From: an uncultured Roseateles sp. | GTDB lineage: Bacteria > Pseudomonadota > Gammaproteobacteria > Burkholderiales > Burkholderiaceae | Direction: 5' to 3' | DNA length: 64,000 bases | Assembly (NCBI GenBank): GCA_946886855.1 | Contig: CAMPJJ010000011.1 | Coordinates: forward strand, 19,585-83,584 | In this document: positions 51,298-60,243 of the stretch, piece after piece | Layout: every line of letters starts with the position of its first letter | Numbering within the stretch: position 1 is the first letter of the stretch | Notes under the pieces: model-generated | The model's input: only the letters and a program-made list of their open reading frames with translations | What the model was told of the DNA's origin: nothing | The model's database searches: none | Program-made: the position numbers and the translations under genes

Positions 51298-52137
51298 ATG
51301 AAAGCACCCCCGCGTCTCCAATCCCTGATCGAGGAAGGCCTGATCGACACCGTCGTGCGTCAGCTGATGAGCGGCAAGGAGGCGCTGGTCTACGTGGTGC
51401 GCTGCGGCGACGAGACCCGCTGCGCCAAGGTCTACAAGGAAGCGACGCAGCGCAGCTTCCGCCAGGCCGTCGACTACACCGAGAACCGCAAGACCAAGAA
51501 CAGCCGCCAGGCGCGCGCCATGGCCAAGGGCACGAAGTTCGGGCGGCAGGCCCAGGAGGCCGCGTGGCAGAACGCCGAGGTCGACGCGCTCTACCGCCTG
51601 GCCGGCGCCGGCGTGCGCGTGCCGCGGCCGTACAACTTCATGGACGGCGTGCTGCTGATGGAACTCGTCGTGGACGAGAACGGCGATGCGGCGCCGCGCC
51701 TGAACGACGCGATGTTCACCGCCGAGGAAGCCCGCACGCACCACCAGAGCCTGCTGACCGAAGTGGTGCGCATGCTCGGCGCGGGCGTGGTCCACGGCGA
51801 CCTGTCCGAATTCAACATCCTGCTGGCCAGCGACGGCCCGGTCATCATCGACCTGCCGCAGGCCGTGGATGCCGCCGGCAACAACCACGCCAAGCGCATG
51901 CTGCTGCGCGACGTCAACAACCTGCGCGACTTCTTCGGCGGCTTCGCCCCGGACCTGCTGAGCACCGATTACGGCCACGAGATCTGGGCCTTGTACGAGA
52001 GCGGCAGCCTGACGCCCGACACGCCGCTGACCGGCCGCTTCAAGCATGCGACGGGCCCGGTGGACCTCGGCGAGGTGATCCGCGAGATCGACGACGCGGT
52101 GGACGAGGAAGCCGCGCGGCGCCTGCGGATGCAGTGA
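51298..52137 (+). CDS. RIO1-like serine/threonine protein kinase
   Basis: 279 residues. The RIO fold shows SGKEALVYVVRC, ATP-binding Lys in TRCAKVYKE, VRVPRPYNFMDGVLLMELV, the catalytic loop VVHGDLSEFNILL and the metal-binding IDLPQAVD. Bacterial RIO kinases are ancient homologues of eukaryotic ribosome-maturation kinases and their targets are unknown. It starts 19 bases after the HipA-family stop, so two atypical kinases probably share an mRNA. Confidence 0.94.
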   Translation: MKAPPRLQSLIEEGLIDTVVRQLMSGKEALVYVVRCGDETRCAKVYKEATQRSFRQAVDYTENRKTKNSRQARAMAKGTKFGRQAQEAAWQNAEVDALYRLAGAGVRVPRPYNFMDGVLLMELVVDENGDAAPRLNDAMFTAEEARTHHQSLLTEVVRMLGAGVVHGDLSEFNILLASDGPVIIDLPQAVDAAGNNHAKRMLLRDVNNLRDFFGGFAPDLLSTDYGHEIWALYESGSLTPDTPLTGRFKHATGPVDLGEVIREIDDAVDEEAARRLRMQ

Positions 52138-52155
52138 GACCGGGCCGGCCCGGTC
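52138..52155. terminator. Perfect palindrome after the RIO kinase gene
   Basis: GACCGGGCCGGCCCGGTC begins right after the stop codon, between convergent genes. No T-run follows, so its strength as a terminator is uncertain. Confidence 0.5.
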
Positions 52156-52218
52156 GCCCGCCGCCCCCGGTCGCCGGGGCCGCGCGGGCTCAGGCGAGCC
52201 GGGGCCTGGAGAGCGGCC

Positions 52219-53934
52219 TCACTTGTCCCGGTCGTAGCTGCCCGTGCCGATGTAGACCGAGCGGTTGTCGCTGTCGACCGGGAAGCTGAGCAGCCGCTCC
52301 TGGTGGCCGTCGTCGTACTCGAGCGTGATGGCGAAGCCGTTCAGCTGGTACCGCCCGCGTCGGCTGGCGCCGTCGTCCTTGGTGCGCGTGCCGCTGCTGA
52401 CGCCGACATCCCCGAGCCCCGTGCCGACGGTGCTGCTGCCCGTGCTGCTGCTGCCCTTGCCGTCGCCGTGCGACGAGCCGGCGATCACCGTGCCCGTGAT
52501 CGCCTGCAGGCTGCCCGTGCTGGAGACCGCGCTGAAGCTGCGCTCGAAGCGCCCGTCCTTCGTGAAGCGGATGCCGCGCGTGGCCGACGTGCCGCCGGTG
52601 ATCATGCTGCCGGTGAAGCTGCGCCGGCTGAAGCTGCCCTCCAGCCGTGCGTCCTTGGGCCAGGGGCGGACCGCCTCATGGCCCTCGGGCTTCCAGTCGC
52701 CGGCGGGACGGCCGTCGTCGTCCTGCGCCTGCATCGCGTAGCCCTTGCCGGCGCTGCGCCAGCGGCCCCAGCGCTGCGGCTCGAGCTGGCGCGACGCCGC
52801 GACGTCGAGCTGGTCCGGCGGCATCTCGGTGCGGCGGTAGACGCTGCCGTCCCGCAGCAGGAAACGCACGTCCTCCTCCCAGCGGGTGCCGTTGAGGTTG
52901 TTGGCGTCACCGTGGATCACGACGGCCGCCAGGTCCTTGTCGCCCAGGCCCTTGCCGGGCGCGGTCGTCACGCGCCGCAGCGCCACCTCCTTGCGCGCGA
53001 GCGGCGTCTGCGCCAGCGGCGACGGCGTCAGCCCCGACGGATCGGTAACCAGCGCGGCGTCGGCAAGGTCCATCGACAGGCGGCTCAGCGAGGTGACGAC
53101 GCCGCGCAGGACGATCTCCCGACCGACCCAGGATTCGGCGTTGAACTTCAGATGGATGTATTGCTCGCCGATCCGGTCGCCCTGTTCCTGCATCAGGTAG
53201 AAGTTCTCGGGGCGGCGCGGATCGCGGGCCACTCGGCCCTTGACGTACACCAGCCCCAGCTTGCGCCGCGCGGCCTCCTCGGAGATCACGAGCCAATTGC
53301 CGCGCTGCTCCGTCAGGGCGATCACCTGGCTGGGCAGCAAGACCTGCCCCCGGGCGGGCTCGACGGCGACGGGCAGCGGGGTGACGGGCATCACCAGATT
53401 GGATTGCACGATCGCGCGGGCGACGGCAGCCGCCTGCGGATAGCTGGCGGCGACGTCCTTGCCGCCGCCCTGCCACTCGCGGGCGAGCGTGACGCAGGCC
53501 TGCGGATCGTTCAGCACGCGCTGGCGCATGGGCTCGACGAGTCTTTCCCAGGGAGCATCGGCGGTGCGCCGCTGCATCATGCGGGTGAGCACCACCCGCA
53601 TCGGGGCGATCTGGTAGCGGGCGCGCCAGGCGATCCAGGCCTCGCGCATCGTCGGGACGGCGGCCGCGCCGAGGTCCTGGCAGGCGTCGATCGCGGTTTC
53701 GGACATCACGTCGAAGCTCACGGCCTCGACGAGCTGGCTCATGGCGGCGGCGTCGGTGACCAGGCTCTTCGCATCGGGCGCGGCGTGGGCAGGGAGGGCG
53801 ATCAGCGCCAAGGCGCTGGCGGCGCGGGCGACAGCGGCGGTGCGGGCGGCAGCGGCGGTGCGGGCGGCGCAGGCGGCGTACGCCGTGCACGCGGTACGGG
53901 CCGCCGCTTCGGATCGGAGAGAGGGAAAGCGCAT
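52219..53934 (-). CDS. Exported protein of unknown function with Ser/Thr-Gly-rich C-terminal third
   Basis: 571 residues from the ATG at 53934. A long Ala/Arg/Thr-repeat n-region comes before the signal core and PAHA cleavage site. The body (WLVISEEAARRKLGLVYVKG, YIHLKFNAESWVGREIVLRG) looks soluble; the end has SFTGSMITGG, VSSTGSLQAITGTVIAGSS and repeated STGSST stretches, then GRYQLNGFAITLEYDDGHQE. The pattern F-x-x-DGRF-x-R near residue 480 resembles exported proteins that bear kelch-like strands, but I recognise no family. Confidence 0.75.
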   Translation of the reverse strand: MRFPSLRSEAAARTACTAYAACAARTAAAARTAAVARAASALALIALPAHAAPDAKSLVTDAAAMSQLVEAVSFDVMSETAIDACQDLGAAAVPTMREAWIAWRARYQIAPMRVVLTRMMQRRTADAPWERLVEPMRQRVLNDPQACVTLAREWQGGGKDVAASYPQAAAVARAIVQSNLVMPVTPLPVAVEPARGQVLLPSQVIALTEQRGNWLVISEEAARRKLGLVYVKGRVARDPRRPENFYLMQEQGDRIGEQYIHLKFNAESWVGREIVLRGVVTSLSRLSMDLADAALVTDPSGLTPSPLAQTPLARKEVALRRVTTAPGKGLGDKDLAAVVIHGDANNLNGTRWEEDVRFLLRDGSVYRRTEMPPDQLDVAASRQLEPQRWGRWRSAGKGYAMQAQDDDGRPAGDWKPEGHEAVRPWPKDARLEGSFSRRSFTGSMITGGTSATRGIRFTKDGRFERSFSAVSSTGSLQAITGTVIAGSSHGDGKGSSSTGSSTVGTGLGDVGVSSGTRTKDDGASRRGRYQLNGFAITLEYDDGHQERLLSFPVDSDNRSVYIGTGSYDRDK

Positions 53935-54042
53935 GCGATCGGATCCGGATATTCGGAGGACCGCATGCTGCCCGACTGCGCCATGCCAGGCCACAGCCCG
54001 GACGGGGAAGCGTCCGTCAGGGACTTGACGTGCCGCTCCGGA

Positions 54043-54510
54043 TCATTCCGTCCGGATCGACGCTTCGCAGCGCACCGGGAAGTTCAGCGAGTTGGCGATG
54101 AAGCACTGCTCGTGCGCCTGGTGGTGCAGCCGCTGGGCGAGCTCGACGTCGTCGCCGGCCCGCACGGTGACGCGCGGGCGCAGGACGATCTGCGTGAAGC
54201 GGCCCTTTTCGCCTTCCACCATCGTGCCTTCGGCCTCGTCCACGTAGGCGAGCACGGCGATGCCGGCTTCGGCGCAGAGGTGGAGGTACCAGAGCTTGTG
54301 ACAGGCGCTGGTGGAGGCCACCAGCAGGTCCTCGGGATTCCAGCGGGTCTTGTCGCCGAGGAAGGTGGGGTCGGACGATCCCGGGATCGGCGGCTTGCCC
54401 GCAGACTCGATCGCATGATCGCGGCGGTAGGCCTTGTATCCCGAGGTGCCGGTGCCCGCGTTGCCGGTCCACGTCACGGTGACCGGGTACTTGTGTTCGC
54501 GATGTGCCAT
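54043..54510 (-). CDS. OsmC-family peroxiredoxin-like protein
   Basis: 155 residues. The two catalytic Cys of OsmC/Ohr proteins are present: Cys70 in ASTSACHKLWYLHLCAEAG and Cys136 in AHEQCFIANSLNFPV, with the supporting NPEDLLVAS motif. It would reduce organic hydroperoxides in the cytosol or periplasm-facing side of metabolism. It stands alone downstream of the TPR glycosyltransferase on the same strand. Confidence 0.92.
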   Translation of the reverse strand: MAHREHKYPVTVTWTGNAGTGTSGYKAYRRDHAIESAGKPPIPGSSDPTFLGDKTRWNPEDLLVASTSACHKLWYLHLCAEAGIAVLAYVDEAEGTMVEGEKGRFTQIVLRPRVTVRAGDDVELAQRLHHQAHEQCFIANSLNFPVRCEASIRTE

Positions 54511-54531
54511 CGAGTCGCTCCTGACCTGCTT

Positions 54532-56568
54532 CTATTCGACGACGATGTCGCCGTCCTGGGTTCCTGACAGCGCCGTGAGGTAGGCCAACTCCAGGCTGCG
54601 CGTGAAAGCCGGCGTGTCGAACAGCGCCGTCGAATCGCTATTCTTCCGCAAGCGATCGCGAAGCTCCTTGTACCTGCCCACGTCGGTCGCGAGCGCCACC
54701 GCGGTGTCGATGTACTCGTCCTGCGTCGTCGTCACCAGCTCCGGCATGCCCACGGCGTGGAGCAGGCTGGAGGCCATCCGGCCAGCGAAGGACTGCCCGG
54801 CCTGCGCCACCACTGGCAGACCCATCCACAACGCGTCGCTGGCCGTCGTGCCGGCGTTGTACGGAAGCGTGTCGAGGAAGAGGTCCGCCGACGCCAGTCG
54901 AGCGAGATAGGTGTCGCGACCGCATCGACTCGCGAAGACCAGTCGATCCGGCGCGAGGCCCAGTTCTGCGGCATGACTGCGCAGGTTGCGGATGGCCTCG
55001 TCCTCCTCGGCCAGCAGCCAGAGCACCGAGCCAGGCACGCGTTCGAGGATCCGCGCCCACGCCGCAAACATCGATGGCGTCAGCTTCGCCGGGTTGTTGA
55101 AGCAGCAGAACACGAACGCGTCCTCCGGCAGTCCGGCGGCGGCGCGTTGCTCACCGGCCGGAGGCCTCGGACGTTGTCGATCATTGGCCTGGTACGACGG
55201 CAGGATCAGCAGCTTCTCATCGAAGCAGCTGCGGGTCCGATCGTCGACGAGGTGGCGATCCGCAACGACGTAGTCGTACAGCGTCGAGCCCGAGGTCCCG
55301 AGATAGCCCAGGTAGAGCACCTGCACCGGCGCGACGCGGTGCGCGAAGATCGCGCTGCGGGCGTGGTCGGTGTAGCCCGTCAGGTCGACGGCGACGTCGA
55401 TGGACAGTTCGCGGCAGATCTGGACGATCTGCTCATCGGTCTGGTGCTGGACATCGATGAACGCATCGACGCCGTCGCGCAGCCGGCGCTGCATGGGGTC
55501 GTCGCTGGCGCGGCCGTAGTTGAGGATCGCGACGTCGAAGACCTGCCGGTCGTGAAGCTCCAGCACTTCCGCGATCAGGTAGGCGACGGGGTGACTGTGG
55601 AAGTCGCGAGAGACGTAGGCGATGCGGATCTTGCGCCCCGTCGGGAAGCCCAGCCCCCTCGGACCCGGCTGCGGTCGCGGCAGCGTCTGTGCCGCCCAGG
55701 TTCTCGCCGCCCGCTGCTGCAGCGCCGGATCGTCCGTCAGGTGCTGGACGATCAGCGGCTGCGCGACGGGTTCGCCCGCTTCCACGCGCGTCAGGAGTTC
55801 TTGTCGGTCCTGCGCATGACCGCGCCAATCGAAGAGATGCAGCGCGGCGTACAGCCTCAGGCCGGCCAGCCACGTCGTGTGCGGCGCCCGCTCGATCGCC
55901 GCATCGAAGTCCGCCACGGCAAGCGAGAACCGCCTGGCCCGGAGATGCAGGTTCGCGCGGTTCTGAAGCGGCGCGGCAAGGCGCGGATCCGCTTCGATCG
56001 CGTTGCCGAAGGCTTCCAGCGCGCCGTCGAGTGATCCAGCCTTGCGAAGCGCCATCCCCTTCAGGTTCTGGGCGACGGCATGACCAGGAGCGCCGCGTTC
56101 GAATCGATCGGCTTGCTGGAGGGCAGCGTCCAATTCGCCCGCAGCGATCAACTGGTCGATCAGCTCCAGACGGAAGGTGTCGCGCTGGGGATCGTGCTCG
56201 ATGGCGAGCTCCATGGCCATCCGCGCCGCGTCCGCGGCGCCGAGGTCCCGGTAGGCCAGACTCAGACCGTGGAACGCCTTCGCATAGGTCGGCTGCAGGC
56301 CGATGGCCCGTTCGAACGCGTCGAGGGCCGCCTGGGGCTGACCGAGTTCCCGCAAGGTCACGCCCCAGTTGTGGAAGAGCACGGCATCCTGGCTGCCCGC
56401 CTCGGCCAGGGCGCGGTAACTCGCAGCCGCATCCTCCCAGCGGCCTTGATCGACCAGCGCATCGGCGGCATGCCGCCCGCTGTCATGCCCTTCCCCCCTT
56501 TTGCTCAACGCGGACCTCCCGATAGCTGGTGCGGGAATCATAGGGGGGGTGATCGAATTCGACCGCAT
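54532..56568 (-). CDS. TPR-containing O-linked N-acetylglucosamine transferase-like protein (GT41)
   Basis: 678 residues. TPR repeats cover about residues 35-215 (VLFHNWGVTLRELGQPQAAL, AKAFHGLSLAYRDLG). The SPINDLY/OGT C-terminal half includes IRIAYVSRDFHSHPVAYLIAEVLE, VDLTGYTDHARSAIFAHRVAPVQV, FCCFNNPAKLTPSMFAAWARIL and LFLDTLPYNAGTTASDALWMGLPVV. Bacterial members modify proteins or adhesins with sugars. The ATG at 56568 or 56541 may start it; neither has a good ribosome site. Confidence 0.92.
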   Translation of the reverse strand: MRSNSITPPMIPAPAIGRSALSKRGEGHDSGRHAADALVDQGRWEDAAASYRALAEAGSQDAVLFHNWGVTLRELGQPQAALDAFERAIGLQPTYAKAFHGLSLAYRDLGAADAARMAMELAIEHDPQRDTFRLELIDQLIAAGELDAALQQADRFERGAPGHAVAQNLKGMALRKAGSLDGALEAFGNAIEADPRLAAPLQNRANLHLRARRFSLAVADFDAAIERAPHTTWLAGLRLYAALHLFDWRGHAQDRQELLTRVEAGEPVAQPLIVQHLTDDPALQQRAARTWAAQTLPRPQPGPRGLGFPTGRKIRIAYVSRDFHSHPVAYLIAEVLELHDRQVFDVAILNYGRASDDPMQRRLRDGVDAFIDVQHQTDEQIVQICRELSIDVAVDLTGYTDHARSAIFAHRVAPVQVLYLGYLGTSGSTLYDYVVADRHLVDDRTRSCFDEKLLILPSYQANDRQRPRPPAGEQRAAAGLPEDAFVFCCFNNPAKLTPSMFAAWARILERVPGSVLWLLAEEDEAIRNLRSHAAELGLAPDRLVFASRCGRDTYLARLASADLFLDTLPYNAGTTASDALWMGLPVVAQAGQSFAGRMASSLLHAVGMPELVTTTQDEYIDTAVALATDVGRYKELRDRLRKNSDSTALFDTPAFTRSLELAYLTALSGTQDGDIVVE

Positions 56569-56578
56569 GCAGCTGCGT

Positions 56579-56899
56579 TTACAGCGTGGCTCGCGAGCCC
56601 GAACGGAAGCCCCGCCACGCCACCCGCGCCAGTACCGCCACGAACAGCAAGGCGGCCGCGTCCAGCACGACCAGCGCCATCCCCGGCCCGGTCCGCTTGG
56701 CCAGGTCGGTCGATTGGCCGAAGTGCGTCGCGCCGATGCCGTAGGCCTCGACGAGGCTCATCGCGGTGAGCCAGGTCGCCACCGCAGCGATCCCGATGGC
56801 CAGGACCGTGGCCGCGCTGGCCATGAAGTAGCTCCTCTTCCGAGGGACGGTGGCGGTCATGCGGTCTTCACCCGCACCCGCCGCAGAGATTGCCTGCAT
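56579..56899 (-). CDS. Small membrane protein, two helices
   Basis: 106 residues from the ATG at 56899, which has GGAGG seven bases upstream. Two hydrophobic helices (ASAATVLAIGIAAVATWLTAM and GPGMALVVLDAAALLFVAVLARVAW) flank a polar loop. No family recognised. The stop lies 11 bases before the TPR glycosyltransferase start, so the two may be co-transcribed. Confidence 0.7.
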   Translation of the reverse strand: MQAISAAGAGEDRMTATVPRKRSYFMASAATVLAIGIAAVATWLTAMSLVEAYGIGATHFGQSTDLAKRTGPGMALVVLDAAALLFVAVLARVAWRGFRSGSRATL

Positions 56900-57029
56900 G
56901 TTCAATCCTCCAATGGCTCCAGGAGGCGTTGTATGTGGCTGCCCGGCTTCGGTGGATGGGCGTGTCGCGAGCTGCGGATAGAGCGGTCGAACGGTCGCAC
57001 GCCGCGATCGGACGGAGGAGAATCAACAC

Positions 57030-57464
57030 ATGACCATCAAACGAATGGACAACGTCCTGATCGTTGTCGAGGACCTCGAGGCGGTGAAGGCGTTCTTCGT
57101 CGAGCTGGGCCTGACCCTGGAAGGCCAGACCGACGTGGAGGGCCCCGAGATCGGTCGCCTCATCGGGCTGGGCGACGTCCGCGCGACACTCGCGATGCTG
57201 CGCACGCCTGATGGGCAAGGCATCGAGCTGGACAAGTTCCATACGCCGGAGGCCGTCAGGTTCGGCCCCGTGGACACGCCGGTGAACACCCTGGGCCTTC
57301 GCCGGGTGATGTTCTCCGTCGACGGCCTCGACGCCGTCGTTGCGCGGATGCGGGGCCACGGCGCGGAACTCATCGGCGAGCTGCAGTACGGGCAGTCGTA
57401 CCGACTGGCCTACCTCCGCGGACCGGAAGGTCTCATCGTCGGACTGGCCGAGCCATTGAGTTGA
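57030..57464 (+). CDS. VOC/glyoxalase-family protein
   Basis: 144 residues. VOC fold starting MTIKRMDNVLIVVEDLEAVKAF, with the middle part GIELDKFHTPEAVRFG and the repeat module LGLRRVMFSVDGLDAVVARM ... AYLRGPEGLIVGLAEPL. Glu at the last strand is a usual metal ligand. GGAGGAG precedes the ATG. Substrate unknown; convergent with the exported HExxH protein. Confidence 0.9.
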   Translation: MTIKRMDNVLIVVEDLEAVKAFFVELGLTLEGQTDVEGPEIGRLIGLGDVRATLAMLRTPDGQGIELDKFHTPEAVRFGPVDTPVNTLGLRRVMFSVDGLDAVVARMRGHGAELIGELQYGQSYRLAYLRGPEGLIVGLAEPLS

Positions 57465-57466
57465 GG

Positions 57467-58696
57467 TCAGCCGGGCGCCGATGCGCCCCTCACCGGCGCA
57501 GGCGGCGCTGACTGCGCAAGGGGCGCAGAGGGCGCAGAGGGCGCCAGCGGCCACAATGCATCGATGGGCCGCTCCAGCACACGGGCCGCCACTGGATGGA
57601 ACGCCGCCGGATCCAGCCGTCCCTGCGCGGCAGCGTCGGCGAGCCAGCGTTCGATCGCCCCGCCCTTCTCCGTCCAGCGATCCTGGCGCAGCAAGCCATA
57701 CAGCCCGGCGGCGATCACGTGAATGCCGTCGTCGGATTTGCGCCAGCGGTCCGCGGGGTTGCGGGCCACGCCCAGCGCCTCGCTGATCAACTGGTCCAGC
57801 GCCTGGACCAGGTCCTCGTCCATCAGTCCTTTCAGCGTCGTGTAACCCCAGCGCGGATCGTGCTCGCGCACGATCTTCGCGATCAGAGGATCGCGGCCGA
57901 ACGCGGCAAGCGCCGCGGTCGCTGCCGGGCCGTCCATCGGCATCGGCGGATGGAGCATCTCGTGCGCGGCAATGCGCACCGTGGTCGCGGTGTCGTAGTC
58001 GGCCGCCTGCAGGAAGGTCTGCCCCTGCACCTTGATCCCGTGCGGCTTGGAGAACTGAAGCAGCACGATCTGGATGTCCGGCTCGAAGCGGCGACCGGTC
58101 AGCTTCTCCTGCCAGGAGATCACGTCGAAGCCGGCCAATGCGCGCCCCACCTCGGCGATGCGACGGTCCAGGTCCTCGCCGATCCGCTCCTTGCGAAAGG
58201 CCGCGAACCCGGCGCGCTGCATCGCGCTGAGGATCGCGTCGATCCGGGGCGCCGCGCGGTCGAACCAGGCCCAGTCCTCTTGGCTCCAATAGCTGCTGGC
58301 CTGGTAGCTCGGCAGGAGGGACGTCTCCCGCGACCGGAGCGCGGCCAGCAGCGTGGCGATCGTCGCGTCGTGGCCGTTGGCCGAGAACAGCACCTGCAGG
58401 TTGGGACCGAGCAGGCCGAAGCCGTCCTTGGTTGCCTCGTTCCACAACTGCGCCACGTCGCCGCGTACCGCCTCGGGCAGGCGCGGCGCGAAGGCGGCGG
58501 CGTCGTCGCCGTAGACATCGAGGTAGAGCCGCGTGCCCGACAACGGCCCGAGGAAGGCGATCGCATCGAAGCCTTCGGACGCCCGCACCCGCCATCGCGT
58601 GCGGTGGGGCCGGGTCTGGGCGCCGACGGGCTCGACGGCAGGCAGGGACGCCACCGACGCGATCAGCGGCATGTTGAGGAAGGTTCGTCGTTGCAT
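57467..58696 (-). CDS. Exported putative zinc metallopeptidase-like protein
   Basis: 409 residues. A signal peptide (RRTFLNMPLIASVASLPAVEPVGA) with an Arg pair is followed by an acidic/aromatic domain. The motif RIAAHEMLHPPM contains H-E-x-x-H, the zinc site of gluzincin-like peptidases, with a Glu-containing helix (DEDLVQALDQLISEALG) about 65 residues later that could give the third ligand. The C-terminus is an Ala/Pro/Ser repeat. I do not know the family; peptidase activity is inferred from the motif only. Confidence 0.75.
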   Translation of the reverse strand: MQRRTFLNMPLIASVASLPAVEPVGAQTRPHRTRWRVRASEGFDAIAFLGPLSGTRLYLDVYGDDAAAFAPRLPEAVRGDVAQLWNEATKDGFGLLGPNLQVLFSANGHDATIATLLAALRSRETSLLPSYQASSYWSQEDWAWFDRAAPRIDAILSAMQRAGFAAFRKERIGEDLDRRIAEVGRALAGFDVISWQEKLTGRRFEPDIQIVLLQFSKPHGIKVQGQTFLQAADYDTATTVRIAAHEMLHPPMPMDGPAATAALAAFGRDPLIAKIVREHDPRWGYTTLKGLMDEDLVQALDQLISEALGVARNPADRWRKSDDGIHVIAAGLYGLLRQDRWTEKGGAIERWLADAAAQGRLDPAAFHPVAARVLERPIDALWPLAPSAPSAPLAQSAPPAPVRGASAPG

Positions 58697-58739
58697 GCCT
58701 GGATGCTAGGCATGCCGCGGCCTCCCTTCTTGAACGGAC

Positions 58740-59393
58740 TTAACCCAGCCAGTGCTTCGGTGTCCGTCCGGTCAGCGCCACGATGGCGCGCGTCAGGTGG
58801 GCCTGGTCGGCGAAGCCGGTCTCTGCGGCGAGCAACGCCATCGATCCCTGCCAGTCCGGCAGACGGTGCAGCGCCTGCAGCGTCCGCTGCTCCAGGCGGT
58901 AGCGCTTCGGGCTGGTGCCATAGGCGCGATGGAAGCCCCGGCTGAGCGACTGCGGCGCGATGCCCATGGTGTCGGCCCATTCGACGAGCCCGAGATCCGG
59001 ATCGGCGGCGAGCGCCGCGGCCAGCAGGTCCGGCCAGTCGTCCAGTCGCGCGGCGAGCGGTCGGAACGTCCGTTGCAGCAGTCGCGCGGCCTCTGCGGGG
59101 TCGCGCTCGGCGAGCCGGGCGACCGCATCGGCATCGTGGACTTGCCCGAACGCCTCGCGGATGTCGCGCCCGGACACCGGCAGATTCAGCACCCTTGCGC
59201 CGATGCCGAAGAACTCGTTCCGATGCGCTTCGTGCTCGCCATGGAACACGGCCTGGCCGGCCTCGACGCGCAGCCGTCCCCGGTCACCCGCCTCGACGTA
59301 GCCGCCCGCAAGCACGAGCGCGACATAGCCCTCGCCATGGCGGTGACGCGCCATCTGCTCGAAGGCGTGGTGGACGGAGATCACTGTCGTCAT
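58740..59393 (-). CDS. AraC-family regulator, short cupin form
   Basis: 217 residues: a reduced cupin sensor (HRHGEGYVALVLAGGYVEAGDRGRL, FHGEHEAHRNEFF) and a C-terminal double helix-turn-helix (WADTMGIAPQSLSRGFHRAYG and LLAAETGFADQAHLTRAIVALTG, ending TPKHWLG). Its ATG overlaps the stop of the GNAT remnant (ATGA), so it was once translationally coupled to that gene. The exported HExxH protein follows downstream on the same strand. Confidence 0.9.
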   Translation of the reverse strand: MTTVISVHHAFEQMARHRHGEGYVALVLAGGYVEAGDRGRLRVEAGQAVFHGEHEAHRNEFFGIGARVLNLPVSGRDIREAFGQVHDADAVARLAERDPAEAARLLQRTFRPLAARLDDWPDLLAAALAADPDLGLVEWADTMGIAPQSLSRGFHRAYGTSPKRYRLEQRTLQALHRLPDWQGSMALLAAETGFADQAHLTRAIVALTGRTPKHWLG

Positions 59394-59635
59394 TCGTTCA
59401 CCCTCTCTCCCGAGGTCGACTCGTACAGGCCGGGAACGTAGCGCTCCATCAACGTCGCCAGCTTCAGCGGCGGTGTGAAGCCGAACGGCGTGTAGAGCCC
59501 GTGCGCGTCTGCCGTGGCGAGCGTGAATCGCCGCAGTCCCTACAGATCGGGAGGGGTCATCACCGCATCCATCAGCCGCTTGCTGTGCCCCCCGGACGGC
59601 GGCTCGCGGCGCCGGTCGACGACGCCGTGATTTCA
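59390..59635 (-). pseudogene. GNAT acetyltransferase remnant with in-frame TAG
   Basis: Reading on the minus strand, SKRLMDAVMTPPDL then TAG (59542-59540) then GLRRFTLATADAHGLY, TPFGFTPPLKLATLMERYVP and GLYESTSGERVNE. This is the C-terminal end of a GNAT enzyme. The TAG stands where relatives have CAG (Gln) in the D-L-Q-G-L-R-R-F motif. The acetyl-CoA binding Gly-rich part and everything before it are gone; a TGA closes the frame near 59640. The stop overlaps the AraC gene start. Confidence 0.8.
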
Positions 59636-59765
59636 ACATCATTCCCACGCGCGACGTCGGTGACCGACGCCCCCGCGTCTTCACCGGCGCCTCTCTGGCA
59701 AGCCCGGATGGTTCCCCCGCGAATCCTGGGCATGATCGGGCCTCCAACAGAGCGGAGACCTGTCC

Positions 59766-60221
59766 ATGGGAGGAAAGATGAGTCGAGTGTTCGCGCGCAC
59801 CGGCCTGGGCCGCATGTCCAGCGGCGAGTACCAGGCCAACCTCAACGGCATGAACATGTTCTTCGGCGCCGTGCTGGGCTTCGTGCTCTCCGGCACCGAG
59901 AAGCTCAGCGCCTGGCAGTTCGGCGTCCTGCTCACCGCGCTGGCCGGCATCGTCATCACGGTGCTCTACATCTCCTCCAGCAAGCACCGGCTGGCGTACT
60001 CGCTGCTGGCGCTCTTCTATGCGGCGACTTTTCCCGAGGTCATGGGCCTGCTGCTGCGCAGCCCGGAACTCGTCCCCGACAAGGTGCGTCCCACCCTGCT
60101 CGTCTGGATCGGCATGACGGTCCTGGTGGAGTTCTGGGCGAGGGAGAAGGACGAGGCGGCCGACACGATCGGCAGGCCCGCCACGGACGACCCGGCCAGC
60201 GAGCCCCGGCCCCAGCCCTAG
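59766..60221 (+). CDS. Small membrane protein of unknown function
   Basis: 151 residues with three to four helices (LNGMNMFFGAVLGFVLSG, FGVLLTALAGIVITVLYI, LAYSLLALFYAATFPEVMGLL and PTLLVWIGMTVLVEFWA). ATG at 59766 (GGAGA before it) or at 59778 (GGAGGAAAG before it) may start it. No family recognised; a YCII-like gene follows 22 bases downstream, suggesting a small operon. Confidence 0.72.
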   Translation: MGGKMSRVFARTGLGRMSSGEYQANLNGMNMFFGAVLGFVLSGTEKLSAWQFGVLLTALAGIVITVLYISSSKHRLAYSLLALFYAATFPEVMGLLLRSPELVPDKVRPTLLVWIGMTVLVEFWAREKDEAADTIGRPATDDPASEPRPQP

Positions 60222-60243
60222 ACCGCATTCGAAAGGACGCCCC

